Below, one piece after another: positions 27,407 to 35,466 of a DNA stretch of 64,000 nt. Numbering within the stretch: position 1 is the stretch's first letter; each line of letters opens with the position of its first letter. Origin of the DNA: Prevotella histicola JCM 15637 = DNF00424 (lineage in GTDB: Bacteria > Bacteroidota > Bacteroidia > Bacteroidales > Bacteroidaceae); contig NZ_BAJX01000001.1 of the NCBI RefSeq assembly GCF_000613925.1, positions 248,001 to 312,000 of the forward strand, read 5' to 3'. The position numbers and the translations under genes are program-made. The notes under the pieces were generated by a model that made no database searches, was not told the origin of the DNA, and saw only the letters and a list, made by a program, of their open reading frames with translations.

Positions 27407-28165
27407 ATGACAAATAAACCAATATTCGTAGCAGGGCCATGCGTCATTGAAAGCCCAGAACTTCTGAACACTGTAGCAGAAGAATTAGTAAGACTGAATG
27501 AGAAATACGATATAGACATTATTTTCAAAGCCAGCTTTGATAAGGCAAACCGTACAAGTATCCACTCTTTTCGCGGTCCTGGACTTTACAAAGGCTTATC
27601 AATGCTACTGAATATTAAACAAAGGTTTGGCTTACGCATATTGACAGACATCCATGAAAGTAATCAAGCAGGACCTGTAGGAGAAGTGGTGGATGTAATA
27701 CAGATACCTGCTTTTCTGTGCCGGCAAACCGACTTACTGGTTGCTGCTGCTAAGACAGGAAAAGTGGTCAATATAAAAAAAGCTCAATTCCTTAGTGGAA
27801 GAGATATGCGATATCCTGTACAAAAATGTCTTGAAAGTGGGGCGAATGAAGTTTGGTTGACAGAACGTGGGAACAGCTTCGGCTATAACAACCTTGTTGT
27901 TGACTTCAGAAATATCCCTGATATGAAAGAAATTGTTCCAAACGTGATCATGGATTGTACACATAGTGTACAACGTCCAAGTGCAGGAGAAGGGAAGACT
28001 GTAGGCGATCGTAAATTCGTACCATCAATGGCATTAGCAGCAAAAGCATTCGGTGCGACTGGCTACTTCTTTGAAATCCATCCGAATCCTGATGCTGGTC
28101 TATCAGATGCAGCCAACATGTTAGAGCTTAACAAACTGGACGAACTAATAGGGAAATTGTTATGA
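27407..28165 (+). CDS. kdsA: 3-deoxy-8-phosphooctulonate synthase
   Basis: 252 residues. Condenses PEP with arabinose-5-phosphate to Kdo-8-phosphate for LPS. Visible are VAGPCVIESPE, KASFDKANRTS, LTDIHE, IPAFLCRQTDLL and VIMDCTHSVQ. It overlaps kdsD by 4 bp, pairing the synthase with the enzyme that makes its substrate. Related DAHP synthases lack the KANRTS context. Confidence 0.96.
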   Translation: MTNKPIFVAGPCVIESPELLNTVAEELVRLNEKYDIDIIFKASFDKANRTSIHSFRGPGLYKGLSMLLNIKQRFGLRILTDIHESNQAGPVGEVVDVIQIPAFLCRQTDLLVAAAKTGKVVNIKKAQFLSGRDMRYPVQKCLESGANEVWLTERGNSFGYNNLVVDFRNIPDMKEIVPNVIMDCTHSVQRPSAGEGKTVGDRKFVPSMALAAKAFGATGYFFEIHPNPDAGLSDAANMLELNKLDELIGKLL

Positions 28166-29133
28166 TTGGGGCAGAACAAAGACTAAAGAAAGTCAAAGAA
28201 TACGCTATACAATGTATTAAAGAAGAGACTGATGCTACTCTAAACCTTATCAACCAGCTAGATGAGAACTTTGATAAGGCTGTCGAATTGATGTACCATT
28301 GCACCGGAAAGGTGATAGTTACGGGTGTTGGCAAAAGCGGGAATATTGGCGCTAAGATAGCTGCTACCCTATCATCTACAGGGACACCAGCTTTCTTTGT
28401 TAATCCACTTGATGTTTATCATGGAGATTTAGGAGTCATGACAAAGGAAGATGTCGTTCTTGCACTCTCCAATTCGGGTCAAACTGATGAGCTTTTAAGA
28501 TTTATCCCTATGGTTTTGCACATGAATATCCCAATTATTGGCATGAGTGCTAACCCAGATTCATTGTTAGCAAAATATTCTACAGCGCACTTAAAGGTTT
28601 GGGTTGAGAAAGAAGCATGCCCGCTCAATCTTGCCCCAACAAGTTCAACCACGGCAGCACTTGTTATGGGGGATGCCCTGGCTGTTGCTCTCATGCGTGT
28701 AAGAGACTTCAAACCACAAGACTTTGCACAGTTTCATCCTGGAGGAGAATTGGGGAAACGATTACTAACTACCGCACAGGATGTGATGAGGTCTGACGAA
28801 TTACCTATCATACCAAAGGATATGCATCTAGGCGAGGCTATTATCCACGTTAGCAAAGGAAAATTAGGCTTAGGAGTCTCACTTGATAATGGGAAAATAA
28901 TAGGGCTCATTACCGATGGGGACATACGTAGAGCAATGGAGCGGTGGCAAGCAAAATTCTTTGACCACACAGTCAGCGACATCATGACTAAGGAGCCTAA
29001 AATCGTCTTACCCACAACGAAGATTACAGAAATACAGCAGATCATGCACCACAATAAGATACATACTGTATTAGTATGTGACAAGGAAAAACATTTATTG
29101 GGTGTTGTTGACCATTATAGCTGCATGTTATAA
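28162..29133 (+). CDS. kdsD: arabinose-5-phosphate isomerase (KpsF/GutQ family)
   Basis: 323 residues. N-terminal SIS sugar-isomerase domain (VTGVGKSGNIGAKIAATLSS, ALSNSGQTDE, NLAPTSSTTAAL) followed by two CBS repeats (about 210-323). Converts ribulose-5-phosphate to arabinose-5-phosphate. The ATGA overlap with kdsA supports coupling. Confidence 0.95.
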   Translation: MIGAEQRLKKVKEYAIQCIKEETDATLNLINQLDENFDKAVELMYHCTGKVIVTGVGKSGNIGAKIAATLSSTGTPAFFVNPLDVYHGDLGVMTKEDVVLALSNSGQTDELLRFIPMVLHMNIPIIGMSANPDSLLAKYSTAHLKVWVEKEACPLNLAPTSSTTAALVMGDALAVALMRVRDFKPQDFAQFHPGGELGKRLLTTAQDVMRSDELPIIPKDMHLGEAIIHVSKGKLGLGVSLDNGKIIGLITDGDIRRAMERWQAKFFDHTVSDIMTKEPKIVLPTTKITEIQQIMHHNKIHTVLVCDKEKHLLGVVDHYSCML

Positions 29134-29270
29134 CCGTTAATTTAAGACTTTTATCGTGGCATTAATACTTTGCTAATATTAGCTTCTTATATTTAAAAGG
29201 CTACTATTTCCCCTCAACGGAAGATGAAAAAGGTAATAGAAAATAAACAAATTAAAAACGCATCACAATT

Positions 29271-30572
29271 GTGATGGCGTTATACTGTGTCTTATCACCG
29301 ATTAAAACTTTTGCAGAAAACAATAGGAAGATAGGATATTTAATAGGACCAGCTGATACTATAATATATAGAGCAGATTCGCTAATCGTTAAACAATTGA
29401 GAAAGAAGGGAGTAAGGTTCTCACATAACAACTCTGTTACGCTTCTTACAACAGGTCAGGAGAAATTTGATGATTTATTCAAAGCTATTGATCAGGCCAA
29501 ATCAAGTATCCACCTTGAATATTTTAATTTTCGCAATGATTCTATCAATAACGAGCTGATACACCATTTAGCAGCAAAAGCAAAGGAGGGTGTAGAAGTA
29601 AGGGCTGTTTTTGATGGTTTTGGCAATGCCAGCAATAACCGTCCTATGAAGAAACATAAAATAGAGGCTATACGTAAGCAAGGCATAGAGATATATGAAT
29701 TCAAACCAATGGAATTTCCATGGCTGCAAGACATCTTTAACCGAGACCACCGCAAGATAGTTATCATCGATGGAAAGATTGCATACACCGGAGGGATGAA
29801 TGTTGCAGACTATTATATTAAAGGGACTGAGATTGTAGGTTCCTGGCATGATATGCACTGTAGAATAGAAGGTGATGAAGTTAATACTTTGCAGAAGATC
29901 TTCTTACGTATGTGGTTTTTAGTTTCTGGACAAAAGGTTCATGGGGCAAAATATTATCGAGGAATCACTAATGCAGATTACATAAATGATCTAAAGAAAG
30001 ACACTTGTCGAAGTGCTGGAAACAAAATGGTCGGTATTATTAACCGTGAACCACATGTAACAAAAGACATTATCAGATATTTTTATGTCAATGCTATCAA
30101 CGATGCAAAAGATAGCATTAAGCTCATAAATCCTTACTTCACACTATCTCATTCACTGAAGAAAGCTTTTAGAAATGCTATAAAGAGAGGAGTAAAAGTA
30201 GAGATCCTGTTAAGTGTCAAGAGCGACATCCCGTTAACACCAGATTGTGGATTTTTTAATGCACATCAACTAATGAAAGCTGGCTGCCAAATCTGGCTAT
30301 ACAAGCCAGGCTTTCATCATACAAAGATCATAATGGTTGATGGGCAATTCTGTACAGTTGGATCAGCAAATTTAAATGCAAGAAGCCTCAGATGGGACCG
30401 CGAAGAAAATGCAGTAATAATAGATGCTTGTACAACACACGAACTTAATCAAATTTTTGAGCAGCAGAAAAAAGATAGTTTCTTGCTTACAGAGGAGAAA
30501 TGGAAACAATGGCGAACACCATGGCAACGATTCCGAGGCTGGTTTGCACACCTTCTATCACCTTTTTTGTAA
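29271..30572 (+). CDS. phospholipase D / cardiolipin synthase-like protein
   Basis: 433 residues with two HKD motifs: HRKIVIIDGKIAYTGGMN and HHTKIIMVDGQFCTVGSAN. The usual two N-terminal membrane helices of cardiolipin synthase are missing. The GTG start at 29271 gives a truncated-looking hydrophobic N-terminus. An ATG at 29224 (MKKVIENKQ...) would give a full signal peptide if one G were restored at about 29271, so the 5' end may be frameshifted. It probably makes cardiolipin by transesterifying phosphatidylglycerol; other phosphatidyl transfer is possible. Confidence 0.82.
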   Translation: MMALYCVLSPIKTFAENNRKIGYLIGPADTIIYRADSLIVKQLRKKGVRFSHNNSVTLLTTGQEKFDDLFKAIDQAKSSIHLEYFNFRNDSINNELIHHLAAKAKEGVEVRAVFDGFGNASNNRPMKKHKIEAIRKQGIEIYEFKPMEFPWLQDIFNRDHRKIVIIDGKIAYTGGMNVADYYIKGTEIVGSWHDMHCRIEGDEVNTLQKIFLRMWFLVSGQKVHGAKYYRGITNADYINDLKKDTCRSAGNKMVGIINREPHVTKDIIRYFYVNAINDAKDSIKLINPYFTLSHSLKKAFRNAIKRGVKVEILLSVKSDIPLTPDCGFFNAHQLMKAGCQIWLYKPGFHHTKIIMVDGQFCTVGSANLNARSLRWDREENAVIIDACTTHELNQIFEQQKKDSFLLTEEKWKQWRTPWQRFRGWFAHLLSPFL

Positions 30573-30590
30573 TAGGGGAAAGGATTTTAA

Positions 30591-31205
30591 CTAAATCTTA
30601 TTTATATCTATATAACCGTGCATAACGGCATAAATAGTCAGGGCTGAAACACTTTTCATCCCTAATTTCTCCATAATATTCTTACGATGTGTTATAACTG
30701 TCGTAAGACTAATACTCAATTTTTCTGCGATTTCTTTATTTATCAGTCCCTGCACGATCAGAGACAATACCTCTATCTCACGGTTACTAAGTATTTTATT
30801 CTTTAGGACCTGGGGCATTTCTGGTAAATTTTTGCCACCAGAATGCCCATACTGTTCAATCTTAAGAATAGCTTTTACCAGCTCTTCTTCGGGGACATTA
30901 ATACAAAAACTATGGAAACCGGACAGTTGAGAATTGGGATCTTTGGTTATCGTAAGAACGATGGTCTTATGGATTTGCTGAGAAAAGAATTGTCTATTCT
31001 CTAAAACAACAACCTGCGCTACAAAATAATGATAAAAAGTGTCAGGCCCAGCATCACTAAATTCTTGGAATGTAGAGAAAGTCTCTACAACCATAATAGG
31101 CATCACATTCTGCAATATCTGCTTTAGACCTAAGACAGCAAGCGTATTAGGATCGACTATAGCCATTTTAGGACGGCCTCTCTTCTTCATTTCAATATCT
31201 TCCAT
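30591..31205 (-). CDS. LuxR-type regulator with degenerate receiver domain
   Basis: About 204 residues from the ATG at 31203-31205; a TTG at 31217 would place the start inside the -7 element. An AT-hook-like KKRGRPK at the N-terminus precedes a receiver-like fold. It keeps a single acid (IVDPN) and has Glu where the phospho-accepting Asp is expected (VVVLEN). The C-terminal LuxR helix-turn-helix (LSNREIEVLSLIVQGLINK) is closely related to that of the next gene, sharing ITHR-x-NI and LTIYA. Likely a phosphorylation-independent DNA-binding regulator. The target is unknown. Confidence 0.82.
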   Translation of the reverse strand: MEDIEMKKRGRPKMAIVDPNTLAVLGLKQILQNVMPIMVVETFSTFQEFSDAGPDTFYHYFVAQVVVLENRQFFSQQIHKTIVLTITKDPNSQLSGFHSFCINVPEEELVKAILKIEQYGHSGGKNLPEMPQVLKNKILSNREIEVLSLIVQGLINKEIAEKLSISLTTVITHRKNIMEKLGMKSVSALTIYAVMHGYIDINKI

Positions 31206-31214
31206 ATTCGTAGA

Positions 31215-31222
31215 CAAAGGTA
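31215..31222 (-). promoter_or_regulatory. -7 element of the degenerate-receiver regulator
   Basis: TACCTTTG on the minus strand, 10 bp before the ATG. The transcript would be almost leaderless. The -33 region is weak. Confidence 0.45.
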
Positions 31223-31284
31223 TAAATTATTATCAAGAAAGGCAAGCGAATTGATGCACTAAATTATATTAACCATCTTTATTA

Positions 31285-32271
31285 TTACAGTTTTACGCTA
31301 CTAATATCTACTAAATTATTAACAATAGCATAGATAGTAAGTCCTGCAGGAGAATGTATCTGTAACTTACGAGCTATATTGCGACGATGAGTTATAACAG
31401 TGTTCGTAGAAATACATAAATGATTAGCAATCTCCTTATTTGTCATACCTTGTGCAACAGATACAATAACATCCTTCTCACGATCACTAAGAACTTCATT
31501 TGACTCTGGATTCTGAGTAATCATATTGGATATCTTGACACTTACATCATTCTGTTTACTCTTCTGTTCCAATCGGCGAATAACGGGTATGAAGATCTCG
31601 TCCTCAACTTGCGCATGCTGAGCAAGCCACTCTTCACAATTATAAATATCATATAAAGTAGCAGTAAGACGATTATTATGATGTGAATCCGAAGGTAAAT
31701 ATTTAATAATAATACTTTTCAATTCTCTAAGTTTCACATCAGTCTGCCCGTGATGCTTAGAATATGTTTCTACATCATACGTATCATTAGTCTCACCCTT
31801 TAATAATAAATCTACATACGGGAATACATTTTTCTCTTCATATTGCATATGATTACGAATAGAATGAGAATATTCATCATAAAGACGAAGTATCAAGCGT
31901 GCTAGATTGTCATTCTCATCCAAAGCTGCAGTAAGTTCTCTTCGAATAAAAGGGAGTGCATAATCAAGATAATAAGAATGACTAGCCCTAAGATACTGCA
32001 TAAGTGTTGAAATAGATAAACGGTCAACTTCATCAAACCCCTTGTACCCATTTATAGTAAAATTGACAACTGCCAAAAATGTGTAAGTATCTACATTCTG
32101 CTCGTCGCAGACCTCCCGTACAGTCTTATCACCAAAGCCTAAACTGATTCCAAAACATCCCAAACTTTGCAATAAACCGTAATTATCTCTGATAAGATAA
32201 ATCATCTTATCATCTGGTTCATACATCTTTTGATTCTTCATCTTGTCCTTCTGTAATGATATTGTATGCAA
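31285..32271 (-). CDS. hemerythrin/RIC-domain LuxR-type regulator
   Basis: 328 residues. Residues about 20-70 resemble the N-terminal domain of RIC/ScdA proteins. Residues about 85-245 form a hemerythrin four-helix bundle with His and HxxxE ligands (HMQYE, KHHGQTD, QHAQVEDE) for a di-iron site. The C-terminus is a LuxR helix-turn-helix (LSDREKDVIVSVAQGMTNK). RIC proteins respond to NO and oxidants and repair iron centres; fusion to a DNA-binding domain suggests a redox, O2 or NO sensor. The start could also be Met11 or Met16. It faces the OMP-imelysin operon. Confidence 0.88.
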   Translation of the reverse strand: MHTISLQKDKMKNQKMYEPDDKMIYLIRDNYGLLQSLGCFGISLGFGDKTVREVCDEQNVDTYTFLAVVNFTINGYKGFDEVDRLSISTLMQYLRASHSYYLDYALPFIRRELTAALDENDNLARLILRLYDEYSHSIRNHMQYEEKNVFPYVDLLLKGETNDTYDVETYSKHHGQTDVKLRELKSIIIKYLPSDSHHNNRLTATLYDIYNCEEWLAQHAQVEDEIFIPVIRRLEQKSKQNDVSVKISNMITQNPESNEVLSDREKDVIVSVAQGMTNKEIANHLCISTNTVITHRRNIARKLQIHSPAGLTIYAIVNNLVDISSVKL

Positions 32272-32400
32272 AATAACAAAAAAAAAATCAACGATGCAAT
32301 AACAATAATTAGGTATTTAAAGAAATTATCATCATTTATTAGTAAAGGACATAAAAGATAACTAGTAAATATTGACAACTTCAGTTCTATAAGATTAAAT

Positions 32401-32570
32401 AGTAGGTATGAAGTATATATGAAAGAAAAATAAATGGGCAAAAGTTATTTTCTTACTATAGTTATTTAACAAAGACTTCTCAGAGTATACCTACTTATGA
32501 TGATGTTTTATGGTACCAAAAGTCCAAAATGCATATCATAACATTGTCAAAATTCAACAAAAGTAGGTAT
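32401..32570. promoter_or_regulatory. three AGTAGGTAT sites in the divergent regulator-OMP region
   Basis: AGTAGGTAT occurs at 32401-32409, inverted at 32487-32495, and at 32562-32570; the latter two share AAGTAGGTAT. Centres are 86 and 74 bp apart. The last copy touches the -33 region of the outer-membrane protein promoter. They are candidate operators for one or both neighbouring LuxR-type regulators. Confidence 0.6.
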
Positions 32571-32600
32571 TGTTAGATTATACAATTCACTCTACCTTTG
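32569..32600 (+). promoter_or_regulatory. promoter of the OMP-imelysin operon
   Basis: ATTG (32569-32572), 20 nt, TACCTTTG (32593-32600), a perfect -7 element about 40 bp before the ATG. The -33 overlaps the last AAGTAGGTAT copy. Confidence 0.65.
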
Positions 32601-32639
32601 CATGCGGAAAATAATTAAATATTTAATATAAGATTCTCA

Positions 32640-33950
32640 ATGAATAATTTTACACTTGGAATTATTTTTGCAACAGCCTCTCTATCAGTTAACACAACTA
32701 CAGCCATGGCACAAGTTAGTGCTGCGGACTCTGTGATGAACCATGCTAAAGGAAACAAACTTAGTGTCGGTGGCTATGGCGAAGCAGCTTATTCTCGTAA
32801 TTTTTATAGCGATAATGGCAATCGCTATACTACACCAAGTCTCTATAAGAAAGACCCAAGCCATGGAAGATTTGATATTCCCCATGCTGTTATTTACCTT
32901 GGTTATGACTTTGGAAAGGGTTGGACAATGGGAACAGAAATAGAATTCGAACATGGAGGCTCTGGATCTGCTATAGAATATGAAGCTGATGAAGCTATTG
33001 AATTTGAGCATGAGACAGAAAAAGGTGGTGAAGTTGAACTTGAACAATTTTGGCTTCAAAAATCATTCAGTAAGGCTTTTAACATAAAGGCTGGTCATAT
33101 TGTAGTACCATTTGGCCTCACTAATGCACATCACGAACCTCTGAACTTCTTTACAGTATATAGACCTGAAGGTGAAAATACTATTTTACCTTGTACCTGG
33201 CATCAAACAGGAATCTCTTTTTGGGGACGTACTGGCGACTTCCGCTATGAAGCACAAATGATTGCGGGTTTAGATGCATATCACTTCAGTCGTGCGAACT
33301 GGATTCAGGGCGGAACTTCAAGCCCTTTTGAATTTGAGGTAGCAAATAAATACGGTTTCTTGGCCCGTGTAGACAACTATACTATCCCAGGTTTGCGCAT
33401 TGGTGTCAGCACTTACGCAGGACAGGCAATGCATAACAATGTCCCACATGACAGTGAGAAGGGAGAGAAGAAAAAGATTAAGGGTAATGTATATCTTGGT
33501 AGTTTAGACTTCACTTACAATAAATATAACTGGATTGCAAGAGGAAACATCGACTATGGTTATGTGAGCAATGCAAAAGAGATTGCTCAGCTTTCATATC
33601 CTAATGTTCAATACGTAAAACCATACGAATCAGGTAATGGTAAATACTTTGGAAGTCATGCTATGGCAATGATGCTAGAGGTTGGCTATGATATTTTTTC
33701 CCAGATTCACAAGTTACGTGAAGACAATCAGAGGCTTTATGTCTTTGGACATATCGAGCACTATGATTCTTACATCCACGCTACAACCAAACAGTGGACC
33801 AACAGAACCATTCTCGCAACAGGTATCAACTACTATCCTATCCCGCAAATTGCTATCAAGGCAGAATACAATTATCGTAATCTGAAGAAGGGGTACAATG
33901 ATGAGCCCTCAATCAATATAGGTATTGCATACGAAGGTTTCTTCCTATAA
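32640..33950 (+). CDS. outer-membrane beta-barrel protein of the iron/haem island
   Basis: 436 residues with a signal peptide ending in TTTAMAQ and long alternating beta strands, ending in EGFFL. This resembles the OprO/OprP-type porin fold seen in Bacteroidetes. Residues about 100-140 form a loop very rich in Glu and Asp with interspersed His (EFEHGG, FEHETEKGG), a possible cation-binding site. It is the first gene before imelysin and the di-haem protein, so a role in iron or haem entry is inferred. Confidence 0.8.
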   Translation: MNNFTLGIIFATASLSVNTTTAMAQVSAADSVMNHAKGNKLSVGGYGEAAYSRNFYSDNGNRYTTPSLYKKDPSHGRFDIPHAVIYLGYDFGKGWTMGTEIEFEHGGSGSAIEYEADEAIEFEHETEKGGEVELEQFWLQKSFSKAFNIKAGHIVVPFGLTNAHHEPLNFFTVYRPEGENTILPCTWHQTGISFWGRTGDFRYEAQMIAGLDAYHFSRANWIQGGTSSPFEFEVANKYGFLARVDNYTIPGLRIGVSTYAGQAMHNNVPHDSEKGEKKKIKGNVYLGSLDFTYNKYNWIARGNIDYGYVSNAKEIAQLSYPNVQYVKPYESGNGKYFGSHAMAMMLEVGYDIFSQIHKLREDNQRLYVFGHIEHYDSYIHATTKQWTNRTILATGINYYPIPQIAIKAEYNYRNLKKGYNDEPSINIGIAYEGFFL

Positions 33951-34003
33951 AAAAGGAGTATAAAGATTGAAAGATTGTATAACTATCATTAAATAAAATC
34001 ATA

Positions 34004-35365
34004 ATGAAAAAAGTAACAAAACTAGCAATGTTTCTTCTTGCAGGAACATTAGCTACAGGTTTCACATCGTGCAGTAGTGATGATGATGAAGTTATTAACA
34101 CAACGATTCTTACACCAGAACAGCAGGCAGAACTAAACAAGGCTGCAAGCGAAAGTAGCGCAAATGCTAACAAGACTGAGATGGGCAAGGTTGTTGCCAA
34201 TTACCTTGAGGCTGTTGTTAAACCGACATACTTAGATTTAGCACAGAAGTCTGACGAGCTTTATAAAGCTTGCCAAAATCTTTATCAGAAGCGTAAGGCT
34301 GGTACTTTGACTCAGAGTGATATTGATGCAGCTTGTGAGGCTTTCAAGGCGGCACGTAAAGATTGGGAACAAAGTGAATCCTTCCTTTATGGTGCAGCTT
34401 CAGACAATGAGATTGACCCACATATCGATTCATGGCCACTCGACCATGACCAGTTGACAAGAGCATTGAACGATGCTTCCGTTATAGCAGGTATCAATGG
34501 CGAGAATCCAACTAAATATGTTTATGACAACAATGGTAACTTCGACTCTGTATTAGGTTTCCATGGTTTAGAGTTCGTTCTCTTCCGCAATGGCAAAAAC
34601 CGTACAGTTGCAGACTTCAATGCAGAAAAAGAAACTGAGGCAGGTCTTACAAGTGTAAGTACTGTAAATGAAGCAGCATTCGCAGCAGCTGTCGCAGGTG
34701 ACCTTCGTAACATGACTTATCTCTTGGAATATGGCTGGTTAGGCACAAGTATCCCTGCAACTCATCAAGCTCAACTTGCTAATGCAATCTGGGTAATCAA
34801 TGGAACACGTCACCAAGGTCTATCACCAAAGTTGATTCCTTATCGTGACTATTCACAGTTTGCGACAAAAGAAAATGGCATGTTTGCTTCATGGCATGAG
34901 ACTCTGAACAACATCTTTATTGGCGGATGCTCTGGTATCTGCGAAGAAGTTGCTTCACAAAAACTTGGTCAGGCTTATCGTAAGGCTACAGGTACTGGCA
35001 CGACAGACGATGCAGCTAACTACATCGAGTCACCATACAGTAAGCGTTCATTCCAAGACTATCAGGACAACATTTATTCTATCAAGAATTCACTCTATGG
35101 CGTACGTGGTACAGAGAACATATCTACTCCTACTCAGTACTCTATAATGAACTTCTTGAAGAATAACAATTATCCTAAGTACAATGAGTTGAACAACGCT
35201 CTTAACGAGGCAATCGCAGCCTTGGAGACAGCTAAGAAGAGTGGTATTGCTTTCATCGATGATCCAGGTAATGCACAGGTTAAGAATTGTATTGAAAAGG
35301 TTGATGCCTTAAATGAGGCACTTAACACAGCTGGCACATGGATTAATCAGCAGACAGACAAATAA
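34004..35365 (+). CDS. imelysin-family lipoprotein (peptidase M75-like)
   Basis: 453 residues with lipobox GFTSCSS and an Asp-rich linker. The body is helical, with the imelysin signature GxHxxE seen as GFHGLE (about residue 184) and a C-terminal repeat helical bundle. Imelysins are iron-regulated and implicated in iron uptake; protease activity is not established. They commonly sit beside DUF1111 di-haem proteins, as here. Confidence 0.92.
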   Translation: MKKVTKLAMFLLAGTLATGFTSCSSDDDEVINTTILTPEQQAELNKAASESSANANKTEMGKVVANYLEAVVKPTYLDLAQKSDELYKACQNLYQKRKAGTLTQSDIDAACEAFKAARKDWEQSESFLYGAASDNEIDPHIDSWPLDHDQLTRALNDASVIAGINGENPTKYVYDNNGNFDSVLGFHGLEFVLFRNGKNRTVADFNAEKETEAGLTSVSTVNEAAFAAAVAGDLRNMTYLLEYGWLGTSIPATHQAQLANAIWVINGTRHQGLSPKLIPYRDYSQFATKENGMFASWHETLNNIFIGGCSGICEEVASQKLGQAYRKATGTGTTDDAANYIESPYSKRSFQDYQDNIYSIKNSLYGVRGTENISTPTQYSIMNFLKNNNYPKYNELNNALNEAIAALETAKKSGIAFIDDPGNAQVKNCIEKVDALNEALNTAGTWINQQTDK

Positions 35366-35402
35366 TTCTTATTTGCAAATCTGAAAATCAAAAAATAATT
35401 AA

Positions 35403-35439
35403 AAACGTAGTTTTGTCTTCTTCAGGCAAGGCTACGTTT
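35403..35439. promoter_or_regulatory. intercistronic stem-loop, imelysin / di-haem gene
   Basis: AAACGTAG (35403-35410) pairs with CTACGTTT (35432-35439). No U-run follows, so it is more likely an mRNA processing or stability element than a terminator. Confidence 0.45.
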
Positions 35440-35466
35440 CAAACGTAAATTTAACTATAAAACATT

